From: Actinomyces ruminicola
GTDB lineage: Bacteria; Actinomycetota; Actinomycetes; Actinomycetales; Actinomycetaceae
Assembly (NCBI RefSeq): GCF_900103885.1
Contig: NZ_FNIM01000005.1
Span: 62,001-126,000 of the forward strand
Length of the DNA stretch: 64,000 nt
Direction of reading: 5' to 3'
A program made the position numbers and the translations under genes. Within the stretch, counting starts at the first letter, position 1. The number at the start of each line of letters is the position of its first letter. This document shows, one piece after another, positions 18,021 through 25,309 of the stretch. The notes under the pieces are model-generated. The model searched no databases and was not told the origin of the DNA. It was given only the letters and a program-made list of their open reading frames with translations.

Positions 18021-19064
18021 ATGTCCATCCACCCCACACGTGTCACGATCGCCCGCGAACGCGGCGGCTTGTCCCGGGTAGACCTGGCCACCGCCGTCGG
18101 CGTGACCACTCGTACTCTCACCACCTGGGAAGACAGCGGCGCCCCCGTCACCAGGGCCGACGCGCTCGCTGCCGCCACCGCGCAGCCCGTGGCGTTCTTC
18201 CAAGCGAATCCGGCTGCCACGGTGGCCGATGAGCGGATCTTCTTCAGAGCGCGTCGCCGTACGAGCGCAGTTCTCCTGCACCAGGCCACCGCCCTCGGGT
18301 CTCTGGGAATGGACATGTTCAGCGAGATGAGCCGGCGGCTTGGCCTGCCTGCGCTCACACTTCCGGAACTCGATCCGGGTCTGTCCCCTCAGGCGGCCGC
18401 TGAGGCGGTACGCCTGCAATGGGGCTTGGGCGACTTCCCACTGCCGAACCTCGTGCAGCTCGTTGAGTCCCACGGCATTCGGGTGCTGGGTATCCCGGCG
18501 GCCGAGCAGGACGTCGACGCCTTCAGTTTCTGGGGTCAGGATGCCCGCCCATACGTGTTCCTCGCCCGCCGGAAGACGCCGGAGCGGTCCCGCTTCGATC
18601 TTGCCCACGAACTCGGTCATCTCCTGATGCACTCCAGCACCAAGAGCGACGCCGCCACGGACCGGGAGCTGGAACGGGAGGCCAATGTCTTTGCAGCAGC
18701 GCTCTTGCTTCCGCCCGATTCCGTACGCGCGATGACGCCCTCCGCCCCACCGCTGGACGCTGTTGTCGCACTCGCCCGTCGTTTCGGCACCTCCGCCGTC
18801 GCCGCCGCACACTCCGTCCACGACGTCGGAAGAGCTTCCGATTGGGGGCACCGCCAGCTCATGGCCGAACTCACCCGCCGCGGTTTTGAAACCGGTGAGC
18901 CGGGCAGCTCGCTCCCCTATGAGCGCTCGCGGATCCATGACGCCCTGGTGAATTACCTGCGCCGGTCTCGAACGACGCCGACGGCCTGGGCACGCGCCAT
19001 CGGCCAGCGCCCCGATGATGTGGCTGCATTTTCCCTCGGACAAGCATTGTCGGTCGCGCCCTAA
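18021..19064 (+). CDS. XRE HTH-ImmA/IrrE family metallo-endopeptidase
   Basis: 347 aa. N-terminal XRE-type helix-turn-helix (about 4-55: TIARERGGLSRVDLATAVGVTTRTLTTWE). The COG2856 zinc protease domain has HELGH at 196-200 and a third ligand Glu in EREAN near 220, followed by the typical AALLLPP. The C-terminal ~90 residues form a helical extension with no recognised domain. Family members cleave repressors or antitoxins of mobile elements, or sense DNA damage (ImmA, IrrE/PprI, Rv2515c-like). It is the second gene of a two-gene unit with the 17283 gene. The catalytic residues appear intact. Confidence 0.85.
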   Translation: MSIHPTRVTIARERGGLSRVDLATAVGVTTRTLTTWEDSGAPVTRADALAAATAQPVAFFQANPAATVADERIFFRARRRTSAVLLHQATALGSLGMDMFSEMSRRLGLPALTLPELDPGLSPQAAAEAVRLQWGLGDFPLPNLVQLVESHGIRVLGIPAAEQDVDAFSFWGQDARPYVFLARRKTPERSRFDLAHELGHLLMHSSTKSDAATDRELEREANVFAAALLLPPDSVRAMTPSAPPLDAVVALARRFGTSAVAAAHSVHDVGRASDWGHRQLMAELTRRGFETGEPGSSLPYERSRIHDALVNYLRRSRTTPTAWARAIGQRPDDVAAFSLGQALSVAP

Positions 19065-19109
19065 GCCCTGATCCGCCTGCTCCTGGACACGGCGCCCATC
19101 TACAGCCCC

Positions 19110-19398
19110 CTGCGGCGGTGTCGTGGCACAAGGCCCGGACAGCTCCTGAACCCGCCCCATATCGGGAGCCAGGGACCGGATCGTCGCCTCGTCGTCGAAC
19201 ACGCACAGCAGGTCGCGCCCCACCCAGGCCTCGGTCGGGCAGCTGCCGAGGGCCGCCACCATCTCATCGGTGACGTCGAGGCGACGCAACTCGTAGACGG
19301 GCAAGTCCATCTCGTATCGGCCTCCGCCTCGGCGCGCCGTCAGCCGGCCGCTGAGCGTGGCGAAGGATCGGTGAGGTGTCGACGACGTACTGGCGCAT
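19110..19398 (-). pseudogene. phzF-family isomerase remnant with internal and 3' deletion
   Basis: The frame starting at 19398 gives MRQYVVDTS, as at the start of PhzF-family proteins. It then changes frame into the middle of the family (FATLSGRLTARRGGGRYEMD, then GRDLLCVFDDEATIRSLAPD). Roughly 80 residues between these parts are missing. Similarity stops near 19116, so the C-terminal half with the EDPVTGSA block is gone. It was probably the gene downstream of the DUF523 gene (10-nt gap). The break point abuts the end of the ImmA/IrrE gene, which suggests loss when that module arrived. Recognition is by eye. Confidence 0.65.
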
Positions 19399-19408
19399 GG
19401 CCGCATCC

Positions 19409-19900
19409 TCAGGCCCGCCAGGCGCGTCGCTCCCTGGCGGTTCCCGTGGTGACGACGGCGATCCCACGGCGGTGCAGCGCGGCGGTCAGTACGCCGCTCC
19501 CCTCCTTGCGTCGGCCGCTGTGAGTGCCGTCGTAGATGGTGTTCACGCCGCATGAGGGACTGCGCTCCTGCAGCACGGCGGCCGGGCAGCCGACCTGAAC
19601 GGCTACCGTCGCCACGGCGTCGGCGCCACGGATGAAGGCGTCGGTGACATCCTCGCCGTCTCGAGTCACTACGCGCGCATTCCCATCGAGCACATCTCCA
19701 CCGTCTCCTCCGACGATCTCAGCGGGCGGCCGCGGGATCGGCAGCCCGCCCACGATCTCGGCGCACAACGGCAGTGCCAGGCCCTCGGCGGCCAAGGCGA
19801 CGACGTCGCGGTCCGGCTTGGCGGCGCCGTCGTACCGGCAGGCGAAACCGGCCAGACAGGCACTCACTAGCAGCGGGCCACCGCGAGACGAAGAGTTCAC
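19409..19900 (-). CDS. DUF523 family protein
   Basis: 163 aa, small cytosolic protein of unknown function related to E. coli YbbK-type DUF523. Family signatures are the near-N-terminal VSACLAGFACRYDG, the CAEIVGGL segment and QERSPSCGV; the conserved Cys residues suggest metal or thiol chemistry. The GTG at 19900 is preferred over an ATG at 19960. TAGGCT (19908-19913) lies 7 nt upstream of the GTG (leaderless pattern), the resulting length fits the family, and the ATG would lie inside the intergenic repeat. Confidence 0.82.
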   Translation of the reverse strand: MNSSSRGGPLLVSACLAGFACRYDGAAKPDRDVVALAAEGLALPLCAEIVGGLPIPRPPAEIVGGDGGDVLDGNARVVTRDGEDVTDAFIRGADAVATVAVQVGCPAAVLQERSPSCGVNTIYDGTHSGRRKEGSGVLTAALHRRGIAVVTTGTARERRAWRA

Positions 19901-19959
19901 GGCGAGCAGCCTAGCGGGGTTCCCGGGTCGACGCCGCTGAGCCGAACCCGTGTTGCTCA

Positions 19960-19997
19960 TGCCGATTTCGGCACGTAACTTCTACCGATCTCGGCGA
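19960..19997 (-). repeat. 23-bp-period intergenic repeat, locus 3 (about 1.6 units, minus strand)
   Basis: Read on the minus strand it begins TCGCCGAGATCGGTAGAAGT and continues into a decayed second unit (TGCCGAAATCGGCATG). It lies downstream of, and co-oriented with, clpP2, after its terminator hairpin, and just ahead of the DUF523 promoter. Confidence 0.8.
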
Positions 19998-20004
19998 AGA
20001 AGCG

Positions 20005-20041
20005 GGGTGGGGCGGCACCGAAATCCGGCGCCGCCCCACCC
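20005..20041 (-). terminator. Terminator hairpin after clpP2
   Basis: 12-bp stem (20005-20016 with 20030-20041) around a 13-nt loop, about 40 nt after the clpP2 stop on the minus strand. GC-rich with no U-run. Confidence 0.65.
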
Positions 20042-20080
20042 GCGTTCAGTCCACCCCTCCAGCGGCGAGCGCGCTCCCGC

Positions 20081-20776
20081 TCAGGCCGAGTGCGGCGAGG
20101 GCGGGGCCTTGCGGGAGGACAGCACCTGGTCGACGATGCCGTACTCCTTGGCGGCGGTGGCCGTCAGAATCGTGTCACGCTCGAGGTCGGCGTGGACCTT
20201 CTCCACCGGCTGCCCGGTGTGGAAGGCCAGGGTCTCCTCCAGCCAGGCGCGCATGCGGTCGATCTCGTTGGCGATGATCTCGATGTCGCTGGCCTGGCCC
20301 TGCACGCCCTCCATGGCGGGCTGGTGGATGAGCACACGGGCGTTGGGCAGTGCCAGGCGCTTGCCGTGCGAGCCCGCAGCCAGCAGCACCGCAGCGGCGG
20401 AGGCGGCCTGCCCCAGGCAGACGGTCTGCACCTGCGGCTTGATGTACTGCATGGTGTCGTAGATGGCCGTCAGCGCGGTGAAGGAGCCGCCGGGGCTGTT
20501 GATGTACATGGTGATCAGGCCGTCGGGGTCCTGGGACTCCAGAACCAGGAGCTGGGCCATGATGTCGTCGGCGGAGGCGTCGTCGACCTGCACGCCCATG
20601 AAGACGATCCGGTCCTCGAACAGCTTGGCGTAGGGGTCCTGCCGCTTGAATCCGTAGGCGGTGCGCTCCTCGAACTGGGGCAGCACGTAGCGGGCCTGCG
20701 GCAGGGACTGCGGGGCCATGCCCGCGGCCTGGAACTGCCGGGCGACGGCGTCGAAGTAGGGGCGAGAGCTCGTCAT
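20081..20776 (-). CDS. clpP2: ATP-dependent Clp protease proteolytic subunit, second paralogue
   Basis: Serine protease subunit that assembles with the other ClpP into a mixed barrel served by ClpX/ClpC. 231 aa. Catalytic Ser126 (GQAASAAAV, where most ClpPs have GxAASMGAF) and His151 (VLIHQP); the Asp is in LERDTIL. The N-terminal ~55 residues are longer than usual and the handle region [12 protein letters not shown] is typical. The ATG at 20776 begins 1 nt after the stop of clpP1, with GGAGAGAA inside that gene, so translation is coupled. clpX is not in this window. Confidence 0.95.
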   Translation of the reverse strand: MTSSRPYFDAVARQFQAAGMAPQSLPQARYVLPQFEERTAYGFKRQDPYAKLFEDRIVFMGVQVDDASADDIMAQLLVLESQDPDGLITMYINSPGGSFTALTAIYDTMQYIKPQVQTVCLGQAASAAAVLLAAGSHGKRLALPNARVLIHQPAMEGVQGQASDIEIIANEIDRMRAWLEETLAFHTGQPVEKVHADLERDTILTATAAKEYGIVDQVLSSRKAPPSPHSA

Positions 20777-20777
20777 C

Positions 20778-21416
20778 TCAGTTCTCTCCGTTCTGGGGGC
20801 CGATCTCACGACTGGAGCTCACGATGTGGTCGACGAAGCCGTACTCGAGAGCCTCGGTCGCGGAGAACCAGTGGTCGCGGTCGGAGTCGCGAATGATCTC
20901 CTCGACCGTGTGGCCGGTGTTCGCGGCGGTGATCTCGGACAGCTCCTGCTTCATCTTGATGATGAGGTCGGCGTTGATGCGGATATCGGTGGCCGAGCCG
21001 CCCGCGCCGCCGGAGGGCTGGTGCATGAGCACGCGGGTGTGCGGCGTGATGTAGCGCTTGCCGCGGGCGCCGGAGGACAGCAGGAACTGCCCCATGGAGG
21101 CAGCCAGGCCGGTGGCGACGGTGACCACGTCGGGCTGGACGTACTGCATGGTGTCGTAGATGGCCATGCCGGCGGTCACGGAGCCGCCCGGGGAGTTGAT
21201 GTACAGGTAGATGTCCCGCTCGGGGTCCTCGGCGGCCAGCAGCAGCATCTGCGCGCAGATGGCGTTGGCGTTGTCGTCGCGCACCTCGGAGCCGAGCCAG
21301 ATGATGCGTTCCTTGAGCAGACGGTTGTAGATGGAGTCGGTCAGGCCCAGGCCCGTCCCGGATCCGTCGGCGGCGGCCGGGGTGGTGGCCGCCGGGGGCG
21401 TGTGGAGCTCGCTCAC
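20778..21416 (-). CDS. clpP1: ATP-dependent Clp protease proteolytic subunit, first paralogue
   Basis: 212 aa. Catalytic Ser107 (GLAASMGQF), His132 (RVLMHQP) and the Asp in IRDSDRDHW are all present. [14 protein letters not shown] marks the substrate-channel region. The GTG at 21416 is chosen from GGAAGGA about 7 nt upstream and because upstream residues are not ClpP-like. In actinobacteria both ClpPs are needed for an active barrel. tig usually sits immediately upstream; here about 3.9 kb of other genes lie between tig and this gene. Confidence 0.95.
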   Translation of the reverse strand: MSELHTPPAATTPAAADGSGTGLGLTDSIYNRLLKERIIWLGSEVRDDNANAICAQMLLLAAEDPERDIYLYINSPGGSVTAGMAIYDTMQYVQPDVVTVATGLAASMGQFLLSSGARGKRYITPHTRVLMHQPSGGAGGSATDIRINADLIIKMKQELSEITAANTGHTVEEIIRDSDRDHWFSATEALEYGFVDHIVSSSREIGPQNGEN

Positions 21417-21722
21417 GTCAGTCCTTCCGTGTTCGGTGATGCCAACGCTAACCCGATGCCCGTCCAGCGCATGCCCAGGATCGGGGGCTTTTCGCTCACG
21501 GCCCACACGACGACGGTGCGGTTCGCCCACCCCGACGCCGTCGCCCGCCGCTTAGCGACGGGGTCCCAAGGGACGAAGTGTGCCAGAGCCCACCGATGCG
21601 CCTACTCAGAACACGGGTAACCTCGGCTCAAGGATTTGAAACGGCATACGCGGTATTAAATCCCTCCGCCAGAGGACGCCAAGTCCGCACAATCCACGCG
21701 CAGCCGTGAAAGGAAGTCAGCC
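21417..21722. other. Intergenic region between clpP1 and the cupin gene
   Basis: 306 nt with no convincing gene. It must hold the clpP1 promoter (minus strand) and the cupin promoter (plus strand). A 7-bp inverted repeat CCGTCGC/GCGACGG (21538-21544, 21555-21561) and an AT-rich stretch around 21640-21660 are visible. I see no certain ClgR or heat-shock operator. Confidence 0.5.
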
Positions 21723-22076
21723 GTGCCCACCACGCCCGTCTCCGAGTCCCTGTTCCGCCTCGGTCTGAATGAGGCCCTCCCGATCAGCGAGGAGGCGACC
21801 ACCTCACGCGTCGTGGTCAACAACGCCGTCCTGCGCACCGTGATCTTCACCTTCGACGCCGGGCAGCTGCTGACCGAGCACGCCTCCACGAAGGCGGTCG
21901 TCGTCACGCTGCTGGAGGGCGAGATGGACTTCGCGATCGGCCAGCGTACCGAGCGCATGCGCGCGGGCGACGTCATCTACCTGGCCCCCAACGACCGCCA
22001 CGCGCTCACGGCGGTCACCCCGTGCCGCCTGCAGCTGGTCATGGTGGAGGTCGATGATCGCGAGTCCCGGGGCTGA
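21723..22076 (+). CDS. Cupin-domain protein
   Basis: 117 aa small beta-barrel protein. The cupin core spans about residues 40-105 (AGQLLTEHASTKAVVVTLLEGEMDF ... RAGDVIYLAPNDRHAL), with His53 and His93-type metal positions partly kept. Similar single-domain cupins bind small ligands or detoxify carbonyls; no substrate can be named. GTG start at 21723 with AAAGGAAG about 8 nt upstream. It converges on the ABC-2 exporter operon. Confidence 0.8.
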   Translation: MPTTPVSESLFRLGLNEALPISEEATTSRVVVNNAVLRTVIFTFDAGQLLTEHASTKAVVVTLLEGEMDFAIGQRTERMRAGDVIYLAPNDRHALTAVTPCRLQLVMVEVDDRESRG

Positions 22077-22130
22077 CATGCCCGGTTCCACCGGGCCATG
22101 CACGGCCATCATGCGCACGCCGGGCGCGCG

Positions 22131-22919
22131 TCAGCCCACCGCGGATCTGGCGGTGCGGCACAGGCAGGCCGCCGCTAGGGCGGCGCTGATCGCTACCGCT
22201 CCTGCCGCCCATGGCTGCCATATCTGCCCATCGAGTATCGCGGCATGTGCCCGCAGCGGCCACCACGAGGGCACCACGGCTGACAGGCTCCACGGCCCGC
22301 CGCGGTCCAAGACGGCGGCGGGCAGTACGAGCACTACGAATCCAAGCTTGACTCCCGTCACCCCTTGAACCGTCGAGTCTGCGAATGCGGCCAGCGCCAG
22401 GGCGGTAACACCCGCCAGGGGCGCTCCGGCCAGAGCCAGGCCCGTGCCCGCACCCCAGCCCAGATCGTTCAATCCGCCTACACGTAGCCCCAGGAGCGCG
22501 AGCGGACCGGCGAGCCCCACAGCCAGACCGGCGCGCCAGACCAGGTAGCCGCGCAATGACACCGGGGTCACCGCCACGGCCCGCCAGGTGCCGTCCTCCT
22601 TGTCCGCCAAAAGCATGAAGCCGACGACGGTTCCCATCAGCACGGGAGTGATCACGGCGAATGCCACCGCGCCCAACGGCTCCAGCCAGGAGCCCGCGTC
22701 CAGGCCAAGATGCGAGAGCGCGCCGACCAGCCCCGGAGCGGCCATACGCAGCACCGGGGCAACTACCAGCGGCAGCACCGCCATCCACGAGAGCAGTTCA
22801 TCGCGCGTCAGACGGCGCAGGTCCAGTGGCGCCATGCGGGCCAGTGCCCCGATCGTCGTCGCCGTGCGGGCGCCTCCTGGAGTCCTCGCCCCGGCTCGGC
22901 AAAAACCTCTGCGTCTCAT
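22131..22919 (-). CDS. ABC exporter membrane subunit (second permease)
   Basis: 262 aa with about six hydrophobic segments, beginning near residue 40 after a basic N-terminus. The TADKEDGTWRAVAVTPVS-like loop (seen here as ADKEDGTWRAVAVTPVS) is typical of ABC-2 export permeases. The ATG at 22919 overlaps the stop of the preceding permease gene by 4 nt, so they are coupled. It ends the TetR-ATPase-permease-permease operon. Substrate unknown; the regulator type suggests a toxic small molecule. Confidence 0.78.
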   Translation of the reverse strand: MRRRGFCRAGARTPGGARTATTIGALARMAPLDLRRLTRDELLSWMAVLPLVVAPVLRMAAPGLVGALSHLGLDAGSWLEPLGAVAFAVITPVLMGTVVGFMLLADKEDGTWRAVAVTPVSLRGYLVWRAGLAVGLAGPLALLGLRVGGLNDLGWGAGTGLALAGAPLAGVTALALAAFADSTVQGVTGVKLGFVVLVLPAAVLDRGGPWSLSAVVPSWWPLRAHAAILDGQIWQPWAAGAVAISAALAAACLCRTARSAVG

Positions 22920-23629
22920 GACTTCTCCCCGGCCTCGATGCTCATCGCGTGCAGACGCCGTCGAGCGGCTACCATCCCCACCGCGGCCCAGAGCGCCCCC
23001 ACGACGACGGCGGGCGCCGCGAGCGCGCCCGTAGCGCGGTCGAAGGCGACCTCCACGAGGATCACTGCGGGCTGTAGGGGGTGGAGCCACAGCCACCAGC
23101 CGCCGCCCAGCCCCACAAGGGGCAGCACCGGGACGATGAACACCGCGGTCCACAATCCCGAGGGCAGCAGGAAGGCCGCCACCGTGTCGTATCCGGCCAC
23201 GACGATCACTCCGTAGAGCACCTCGAAGGCGGCCAGTACCAGCACGCTCGCGATCAACGCGGGCCAGTGCCGCGGCGCGTCGCCGGTAACCAGCACCAGC
23301 ACCGCCGACTCCACCACCGCCAACGCCCCGAGGGAGAGCATTAGAGCGGCCAGGTACTCCTCCTCCCGCGTCGGCGTGAGCGCCCGGGCCGTCAGCACTC
23401 CCTCCCCCCGCTCGGCCAGGACCTGCACGGCGGCGAAGTAGAAGCAGGTCACCGTCAATTCGCCAAGGAGAAGGATCGGCCACCAGCGGGTGGGCTCTAC
23501 CCCCGACCCTCGTACCATGCCCGCCACCACCGCCCCGACCAGCACCGCCACCAACCAGCAACCGCCGACCGTCTGGCGCCGCAGATCCAGCATGAGGGTC
23601 GCCGCCGTGCGCCGCACCGCGTGCCTCAT
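22916..23629 (-). CDS. ABC exporter membrane subunit (first permease)
   Basis: 237 aa with about six membrane segments. LAERGEGVLTARALTPTREEEYLAAL corresponds to the ABC-2 permease cytosolic loop. It overlaps the ATPase gene upstream and the second permease downstream by 4 nt each (ATGA), so the three are made in equal amounts and probably form one heteromeric exporter. Confidence 0.78.
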   Translation of the reverse strand: MRHAVRRTAATLMLDLRRQTVGGCWLVAVLVGAVVAGMVRGSGVEPTRWWPILLLGELTVTCFYFAAVQVLAERGEGVLTARALTPTREEEYLAALMLSLGALAVVESAVLVLVTGDAPRHWPALIASVLVLAAFEVLYGVIVVAGYDTVAAFLLPSGLWTAVFIVPVLPLVGLGGGWWLWLHPLQPAVILVEVAFDRATGALAAPAVVVGALWAAVGMVAARRRLHAMSIEAGEKS

Positions 23630-24477
23630 GACAGCTCCCGCCCCGTGACGGCACGGAACACCTGGGCCAGGTCCGCCTCCTGGCTGTGGAGGGTGTGCAC
23701 CCGGCGCTCGCGCAGATCGCGGTGGAAGCCCGGGTCATCCGCCAGGCCGTCGAGGGGAAACACGGACCGGCCCCCGTCCCAGGTCAATACCACCTCACGC
23801 CTGCCGTGGCGCCGCCGCAGCTCAGCGGGCGCACCCGTCTCGACGATGGTGCCGTCGACGACGAAGCCGACGCGGTCGCACACCTCCTGGGCGAGGACCA
23901 TGTCGTGGGTGGTCACGACCACGGTGCAGCCGCGCTCACGTTCACGAGTGATGAGATCAACCATCCGGGACGCGGCGACCGGGTCCAGCCCCGAGCTCGG
24001 CTCGTCTAGGAAGAGCAGTTCAGGACGGTGCAGCAGTGCCCGCGCGACGTTCAGGCGTATCCCCATGCCCTTGCTCATGACCGAGGCGCGCAGGCCGGCG
24101 TCCTCTGCCAGCCCGAGTAGCTCCAGCAGTTCGTCCGGTTCACGCGTGTCTGCCGGATACATGCGCGCGAAGTAAGCGAGATTCTCTCGCAGTGTCAGGC
24201 AGCCGACGGCCACCGGATGCTCAAGGCCGACCCCGACGCGCTCGTACAGTTCGCGCCCCCATGAGGACAGCTCCCGCCCGAGTACCCGGGCGTCACCCGT
24301 CGCGCCGCGCAGCTGCCCGGTCAAGACCCGTTGCAGGGTGGACTTACCCGCACCGCTCGGCCCGAGCAGACCGATCACCTCTCCGACACCGACCGTCAGA
24401 TCGATGCCGTGCAGTGTGGGAGCGGCAGCACCTCGGTAGGCGAATCCGAGAGAGCGGGTGGCGATCGCCTCAACCAT
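23626..24477 (-). CDS. ABC exporter ATP-binding subunit
   Basis: 283-aa ATPase. Walker A GPSGAGKS at 39-46, Walker B ELLFLDEP, D-loop SSGLDP and switch His in VTTHD. The signature motif is atypical (MSKGMGIRLNVA in place of LSGGQ), a form seen in drug- and antibiotic-export ABC-2 ATPases. The C-terminal ~60 residues extend past the core. It starts within the TetR gene (8-nt overlap), so regulator and exporter are co-transcribed. Confidence 0.9.
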   Translation of the reverse strand: MVEAIATRSLGFAYRGAAAPTLHGIDLTVGVGEVIGLLGPSGAGKSTLQRVLTGQLRGATGDARVLGRELSSWGRELYERVGVGLEHPVAVGCLTLRENLAYFARMYPADTREPDELLELLGLAEDAGLRASVMSKGMGIRLNVARALLHRPELLFLDEPSSGLDPVAASRMVDLITRERERGCTVVVTTHDMVLAQEVCDRVGFVVDGTIVETGAPAELRRRHGRREVVLTWDGGRSVFPLDGLADDPGFHRDLRERRVHTLHSQEADLAQVFRAVTGRELS

Positions 24478-25144
24478 GGGCCCGCCCGCCCGTGCGGTTC
24501 TGCGGCTGAGGCATCAACGCGGCTACGAGCATGGCGACGACGTCGTCGGCCACCGCCGCGATCTCGGGGCGGTCGAAGGCGCTGCCGTCCGCGGCCGCCT
24601 GCTGCGGGCTCACCCCGAACCGGGACACGACGTACTCGGGCACGCCCAGCAGTACCCTCTCCATCATCCAGGCGGCGGTTTCGGGGTCCACGTCTGCGCG
24701 CAGCTCGCCGCCCGCCTGTCCGGCGGCGATCGCGGCAACCGCCCACCGATGCACGCCCGCATTGACGGTCTCGTCCGAGCCGAGCACGACGGGAGCGTCG
24801 GCGGATAGTGCACGCGCAAGCACCGCCCAGCCGCGGGGATCGCGCCGGAAGAAGTCGCGACTGCCCAGGACCATCGCGCGAAGGACCTCGTCGAAGGGCG
24901 CCTCGGGCACCGGCGCGTCCTGGACGTCGATACGCGCGTCCATGAGTTCGCGCACCAGGTGGGTGTAGGCATCGAGCTTGTCGTCGAAGTACTGGTAGAA
25001 GCTGCCCTTCGAGACGCCGGCGGCGGCCGTGACGCGGTCGACCGATGCCTGCGCGTAGGAGCGTTCCGCGAACTCCGCCTTGAGCGCATCCATTACGCGG
25101 GCACGCTTGTCCTGCGTGAGGTTGAAGAACGTGTCCTTGGGCAT
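24470..25144 (-). CDS. TetR-family repressor of the ABC exporter operon
   Basis: 224 aa. N-terminal HTH at about 10-55 (VMDALKAEFAERSYAQASV, DRVTAAAGVSKGSFYQYFDD), then an all-helical ligand domain. The ATG at 25144 is chosen because GGAG lies 5 nt upstream; a GTG at 25159 is also in frame but lacks this. It is the first gene of the operon, and two tandem perfect palindromes lie 21-54 nt upstream of its start. This is the classic layout of a repressor that controls its own operon and releases on binding a transported drug. Confidence 0.88.
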   Translation of the reverse strand: MPKDTFFNLTQDKRARVMDALKAEFAERSYAQASVDRVTAAAGVSKGSFYQYFDDKLDAYTHLVRELMDARIDVQDAPVPEAPFDEVLRAMVLGSRDFFRRDPRGWAVLARALSADAPVVLGSDETVNAGVHRWAVAAIAAGQAGGELRADVDPETAAWMMERVLLGVPEYVVSRFGVSPQQAAADGSAFDRPEIAAVADDVVAMLVAALMPQPQNRTGGRAHG

Positions 25145-25164
25145 CAGTACTCCGTCCACATCGA

Positions 25165-25198
25165 TATGACCACCCAGTCATATGACTGTTGAGTCATA
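25165..25198. promoter_or_regulatory. Tandem TetR operators TATGAC-N6-GTCATA
   Basis: Two perfect 18-bp palindromes: 25165-25182 (spacer CACCCA) and 25181-25198 (spacer TGTTGA), sharing the two bases 25181-25182. The centre-to-centre distance of 16 bp would place two dimers close to each other on nearby faces. They lie directly upstream of the TetR gene. Confidence 0.88.
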
Positions 25199-25253
25199 CG
25201 GTACCTGTCGGATATCGGCGCCGCAATACTCTCGCCGCCTGTCCGCCGCAATG

Positions 25254-25292
25254 CACGAGGGGCCCGCGCCTTACCGGCGCGGGCCCCTCGTG
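25254..25292 (-). terminator. Terminator after tig
   Basis: Perfect 17-bp stem (25254-25270 with 25276-25292) and a 5-nt loop, starting 18 nt after the tig stop on the minus strand. It insulates the TetR operon from tig read-through. Confidence 0.9.
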
Positions 25293-25309
25293 AGCGTTCC
25301 GGGTGGACG

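Noticed and set aside
19396-19398. PIN-domain toxin start (MRQYVVDTSPILRHA)
   Set aside because: The frame stops after about 44 residues without any further PIN motif, and the PhzF similarity of the adjoining frame is stronger.
17991-19553. 520-codon minus-strand ORF opposite the ImmA/IrrE gene
   Set aside because: It is a high-GC antisense frame of the protease gene. Only its first part (19110-19398) resembles a protein family, and that part is explained by the phzF remnant.
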